A stretch of 7,441 nucleotides of DNA, from the NCBI GenBank assembly GCA_025966255.1, contig JAOPVG010000500.1:1-7441 (forward strand). The letters are read 5' to 3'. Every line of letters starts with the position of its first letter. Within the stretch, counting starts at the first letter, position 1. The translations under genes and the position numbers were made by a program. The DNA is from Jatrophihabitans sp. Its GTDB lineage: Bacteria; Actinomycetota; Actinomycetes; Mycobacteriales; Jatrophihabitantaceae. Shown here piece after piece: positions 4,660-7,441 of this stretch. The notes under the pieces are model-generated. The model was not told the origin of the DNA and searched no databases. It saw only the letters and a program-made list of their open reading frames with translations.

Positions 4660-7441
4660 CTAGCGGGTGCCGCGGCGCCGTGCGCCCACCACGAGCACCA
4701 TGCCGAGCACGAGCGCCCCGAGGCCGAGGCCACCGGGGAGCAGGATGTCGACACCGGTCATGGCCAGCGGCGGGGTGGCCGGTGCCGTCGGTGCCGGTGC
4801 CGGTGGTGCCGTCGGTGCCGGTGGCGCGGTGTCGACTGTCGTCGACGCGTCGGCCGAGCTGACCGCTAGCCCGCCTCGCAGCGTAGCCGCCCGTGCGGTG
4901 GCCGTGTTCTGCACCGAGCCAGCGGCAACGTCGGCTTCGGTCACGGTGTGCGTCTCGTCGCCGGTACAGGTCTCGTCGCCTCCGGGGGGCAACGTCGTGA
5001 TCGGGCACGCGACGCGGCCGAGGCTCGGGTCGGTGACCCCGATCGCGGTCAGGGTCAGGTTGCCGGAGTTGGTTACCAGGAACGTGTAGCTGATGCTGTC
5101 GCCGATCCTGGCGCTGTTCTGGTCGGCGGCCGGGTCGACGGTGGCGCGCTTGATCAGGCGCAGCGCCGGGTCCGGTGGCGCGGCCACGGCGGCCGTCGCC
5201 GGGTCCGAGGTCACCGCCTGCTGGCCGAAGCTGGCGTGCGCGGTGACGGTGTTGGTGATCGTGCCGGCGTCGATATCGGCCTGGGTGGCGGTGTAGCTCG
5301 CGGTACAGGTGACGACGGCCCCCGGCGGCATCGACGCGGCCGCGGCCGGGCAGGTCGGGCTCAGCGCGCCGGTGCCGGAGAACGCGCCCACGATGATTGC
5401 GGAGTCGGTCAGGGTGACGTCGCCGGTGTTGGTCACGGTGAACGAGTAGCTCACCACGTCACCTGCCCGGTGGATAGTGCTGGGGTTCGGCATCTCGGTC
5501 AGGGTCAGCGCCGGGCCCGGCGCGAACGAGACGTGCGCGCTGGCGGGAGCGGAGCTCACGAGCGGCCCCAGCGGCGGTGTCGCGCTCGCGGTCGCGCTGT
5601 TGTCGATGCCGCCGCGGTCGATGTCGAGTTGGGTGACGGGGTAGCTCGCGGTGCAGGTGGTCTGCGCGCTCGCCACCAATGTTGTCACCGGGCAGGTGAT
5701 CGCCGACAGCTCGCCCGTGCCGGTGAACGGCGCGTCGTTGATCGTCAGGCCGGTGAGCGGCACATTGCCGCTGTTGGTGACCTGGAAGGAGTAGTTGACC
5801 TGCTGGCCGGCCGTGGGCTGAATGGGATCGTTCGGTGTCACTGACTTGACCAGCGTCAGCGCCGCGGCCTGCTCGGGCGTCGTCACGGTCGATGCGCAGT
5901 CGGGGGTGCAGCCCGTGTCGACGCTGTCCGCCGGTGGCGTCACGGTCGCGGTGTTGCTCAGGTCGCCGGTCGTGGCGCCCGGCACCGTGCCGGTGACCGT
6001 GTAGACAACGCTTGTGTTCGCCGCGACGACTGCGCTGTCATCGATGTCTCCGCCGCCGGAGGGGGTACACGTCGAGCCGCCCGAGCCTGAGCATGTCCAG
6101 GTGAACGAGCCGCCGGCCAGGGCGGCCGGCAGCGGATCGGCCACGGTGACCCCGCTCGCAGTGTCCGGTCCGTTGTTTGTCACCACGAGCGTGTAGGTGA
6201 ACAACTGCCCGGGTGCATAGTGATCGTTGCTCGCGGTTTTGCGCACGTGCAGGTCGACCGTCGGCAGGAACTGCACGCTGGTATCGGCCGGTGGGTTCAG
6301 TCCGCCCAGGCTCGTCAGATTCGACGGGCCGCTGGTATAGGTGCTCGCCACACTGGCGGTCACCGGAAACGACACCGAGCACGAGGACATGCCGGTCGAC
6401 AGATCCCCGGTTGCCGACACCGTCGACGCGTCTGGGGCGGCGGTCACGGCACCCTCGGGGCAGGTGGTCGTGGCGGCACCGGACACAGTCACACCATCGG
6501 GCAGCGCGTCGGTGAACGACCAGCCGTTCTTGGCCCCTAGCTCACTGGTGTTGGTGATCGTGAATGTCAGGGTCGTCGACTGGCCGGTCCCTAGCCGGGT
6601 CGGGCTGAAGGACTGGTCCAGCTGGGGTGTCACATCCAGCACGTGGATGTTGTCGAACGCGTGGTCGTTGCCGGTCGGGCTGGCGTTGTCGTTGACCATG
6701 CGGATTCCGACGGACGCCCCACTGAACAGGACGGCCGCGTCCGTCGTGTGGGTGCCGACGTTGAACACGCGGGCCCCGGCGACCGCGATCGCCGGCACGC
6801 TGACCGGCGTACTGCCGGCACAGCCATTGATCTGGCTCCCGACGGGCGTCTGCGCACCACCGGGGCTGACGAGCGAGAACTGCAGTAACGGCGGCGGCAC
6901 CAAGCAGTCCGCGGCCACATCAACGCTGAACGCGAGGAACCGGCTGCTCGTCGGCAAGGCAATGTTGGTCGCCGTGCCGAACTCCACGCTGCCCGCTGGC
7001 GGCACCGACGAGGTCAAGGCCGAGACGGCGTGGTTGTCAGCGGCCCCAGCGGCCGATTCGCCGTGGAAGATCCCGAAGGCTTCGGCCAGCTGCTGCGTCT
7101 CGTTCCAGAACAGTCGGCCGTTGGTGGGTTGGGTTGCGCAGTCGGCCTCCTGCGCTGCCGGGTCGGTGTCCTGCTCGGCGGCGGCGAGCCAGCCGTTGCA
7201 TCCGGTCAGCCAACCCGGATCGGCCGTGTAGCTCTGCCCCGTGGCGCCGGTGTATTGGTCCAGGTGCAGGATCGGGCTGGTCGCGGGGCCGTTCTCGAAG
7301 TCCTCGGTGTACACACTCGTGGGCGCCTGGGGCGTGCCAGGGGTGCCGGGCGTCGTGGCCTGCGCCGAAGTGGCCGTTGTCGCGATGATCGCAGTGGCCG
7401 TCAGGCCGGCGCCGGCCAGTGCCAGCGCCGCCCCGGCCGCA
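4660..7441 (-). CDS. Sortase-anchored surface protein with DUF7933, DUF11 and DUF7507-like repeats (5' end outside window)
   Basis: The frame is open from TAG (4662-4660) to the window edge, so the start lies beyond 7441. The GTG at 7314 is not the start: 42 codons upstream of it encode a signal peptide (hydrophobic ALALAGAGLTATAIIATTA, cleavage likely after TSAQA) and a PGTPGTP linker. Counting from Val 7314, residues 3-228 form a beta-rich N-terminal domain ending in FDNIHV, perhaps carbohydrate-binding-like. Residues 231-346 are DUF7933-like (QLDQSFSPTRLGTGQSTTL) and 353-460 are DUF11. Residues 485-580, 602-694 and 717-810 are three DUF7507-like beta-sandwich repeats, each with two Cys that may pair outside the cell. 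Residues 831-848 are a Pro/Ala linker. LAMTG at 850-854, a membrane helix and RRRGTR form a cell-wall sorting signal of the LAxTG type used by class E sortases. The protein is probably an exported adhesin or wall stalk; its ligand is unknown. No sortase gene is in view. Confidence 0.95.
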   Translation of the reverse strand, partial: AAGAALALAGAGLTATAIIATTATSAQATTPGTPGTPQAPTSVYTEDFENGPATSPILHLDQYTGATGQSYTADPGWLTGCNGWLAAAEQDTDPAAQEADCATQPTNGRLFWNETQQLAEAFGIFHGESAAGAADNHAVSALTSSVPPAGSVEFGTATNIALPTSSRFLAFSVDVAADCLVPPPLLQFSLVSPGGAQTPVGSQINGCAGSTPVSVPAIAVAGARVFNVGTHTTDAAVLFSGASVGIRMVNDNASPTGNDHAFDNIHVLDVTPQLDQSFSPTRLGTGQSTTLTFTITNTSELGAKNGWSFTDALPDGVTVSGAATTTCPEGAVTAAPDASTVSATGDLSTGMSSCSVSFPVTASVASTYTSGPSNLTSLGGLNPPADTSVQFLPTVDLHVRKTASNDHYAPGQLFTYTLVVTNNGPDTASGVTVADPLPAALAGGSFTWTCSGSGGSTCTPSGGGDIDDSAVVAANTSVVYTVTGTVPGATTGDLSNTATVTPPADSVDTGCTPDCASTVTTPEQAAALTLVKSVTPNDPIQPTAGQQVNYSFQVTNSGNVPLTGLTINDAPFTGTGELSAITCPVTTLVASAQTTCTASYPVTQLDIDRGGIDNSATASATPPLGPLVSSAPASAHVSFAPGPALTLTEMPNPSTIHRAGDVVSYSFTVTNTGDVTLTDSAIIVGAFSGTGALSPTCPAAAASMPPGAVVTCTASYTATQADIDAGTITNTVTAHASFGQQAVTSDPATAAVAAPPDPALRLIKRATVDPAADQNSARIGDSISYTFLVTNSGNLTLTAIGVTDPSLGRVACPITTLPPGGDETCTGDETHTVTEADVAAGSVQNTATARAATLRGGLAVSSADASTTVDTAPPAPTAPPAPAPTAPATPPLAMTGVDILLPGGLGLGALVLGMVLVVGARRRGTR
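4753..4767 (-). other. LAMTG sortase recognition motif of the surface protein
   Basis: Codons for Leu-Ala-Met-Thr-Gly lie 30 residues before the stop, followed by the hydrophobic stretch GGLGLGALVLGMVLVVGA and Arg-Arg-Arg. LAxTG, rather than LPxTG, is the pattern known for class E sortases of high-GC Gram-positive bacteria. Confidence 0.85.
4781..4823. repeat. Imperfect 24-bp tandem repeat coding for the Pro/Ala wall-spanning linker
   Basis: GGTGCCGTCGGTGCCGGTG occurs at 4781-4799 and again at 4805-4823, a 24-bp (8-residue) period that encodes a PAPTAP-type unit on the minus strand. Such repeats can change copy number by slippage and so alter linker length between strains. Confidence 0.6.
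4885..5862 (-). repeat. Three tandem DUF7507-like domain repeats within the surface protein
   Basis: The units lie at about 5575-5862, 5233-5511 and 4885-5166. Each starts with ALTL or ALRL, then a YSF.VTN or YTF.VTN strand with S/T-G-[ND]-[VL] following, a Cys-Pro, a T-C-T motif and a (D/A)-(I/V)-(D/A).G....(N)(S/T).TA. ending. The units are clearly related in protein but diverged in DNA, so they are old duplications. The third has two extra residues after its TCT motif (GDET). Confidence 0.8.

Noticed and set aside
4781..4823. CRISPR-like or regulatory reading of the GGTGCCG repeats
   Set aside because: They are in phase with the coding frame and encode the Pro/Ala linker; there are no unique spacers.
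4948..5844. A 298-codon plus-strand frame opposite the surface protein
   Set aside because: Its product is monotonous Gly/Arg/Val/Ala (runs such as GRGRAGRAQRAG), as expected from reading the antisense of Thr/Ala/Val-rich coding DNA. The minus-strand frame has clear domains.
6341..7231. A 296-codon plus-strand frame opposite the N-terminal part of the surface protein
   Set aside because: It overlaps fully with a well-supported minus-strand gene and shows no domain or ribosome binding site.

Overview
The sequence is GC-rich with strong G/C bias at third codon positions. It carries a surface protein with an LAxTG-type sorting signal and a YbjN-family protein of the kind common in high-GC Gram-positive bacteria. 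An actinomycete (Actinomycetota) chromosome is the most economical reading; the genus cannot be fixed from the window. I see no rRNA, CRISPR array, intact integrase or transposase.

Layout. Positions 1-89 look like the last codons of an upstream gene. At 145-181 lies the 5' part of a glycine tRNA gene (anticodon CCC). It matches as far as the anticodon loop, then changes to unrelated DNA, so the gene is cut. Next come a perfect 11-bp inverted repeat (205-231), a decayed open frame with an internal TGA (268-537), and a patch of short direct repeats (519-574). This looks like the edge of an inserted element.

The main accessory module is a two-gene plus-strand operon. The first gene (654-3356; start chosen downstream of the longest possible ORF) encodes a protein of about 900 residues with a disordered N-terminus, a charged helical part, a hydrophobic Gly/Ala-rich centre and a Lys-rich C-terminal part. 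The second (3353-3841) overlaps it by ATGA and encodes a YbjN-family protein, a fold resembling type III secretion chaperones. The order and overlap suggest a large delivered protein with its small chaperone. The N-terminal style resembles proteins linked to extracellular contractile injection systems (eCIS), but no eCIS structural gene is visible, so this is only a hypothesis.

Convergent to this operon, on the minus strand, is a HigA-family antitoxin gene (4075-4359). The HigB toxin that should precede it survives only as a frameshifted C-terminal scrap (about 4386-4455). A further orphan coding-like fragment (4527-4637) and a 14-bp palindrome fill the space up to the last gene.

From 4660 to the right edge, on the minus strand, is a large exported surface protein that runs off the window. 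It has a signal peptide (visible only by reading past the apparent GTG start at 7314), an N-terminal beta-rich domain, a DUF7933-like domain, a DUF11 domain, three DUF7507-like repeats, a Pro/Ala linker and a C-terminal LAMTG-TM-Arg sorting signal.

Overall, the stretch from 145 to about 4637 reads as a mosaic of inserted and decaying accessory DNA next to a cut tRNA gene. The effector/chaperone-like pair is the least explained part.
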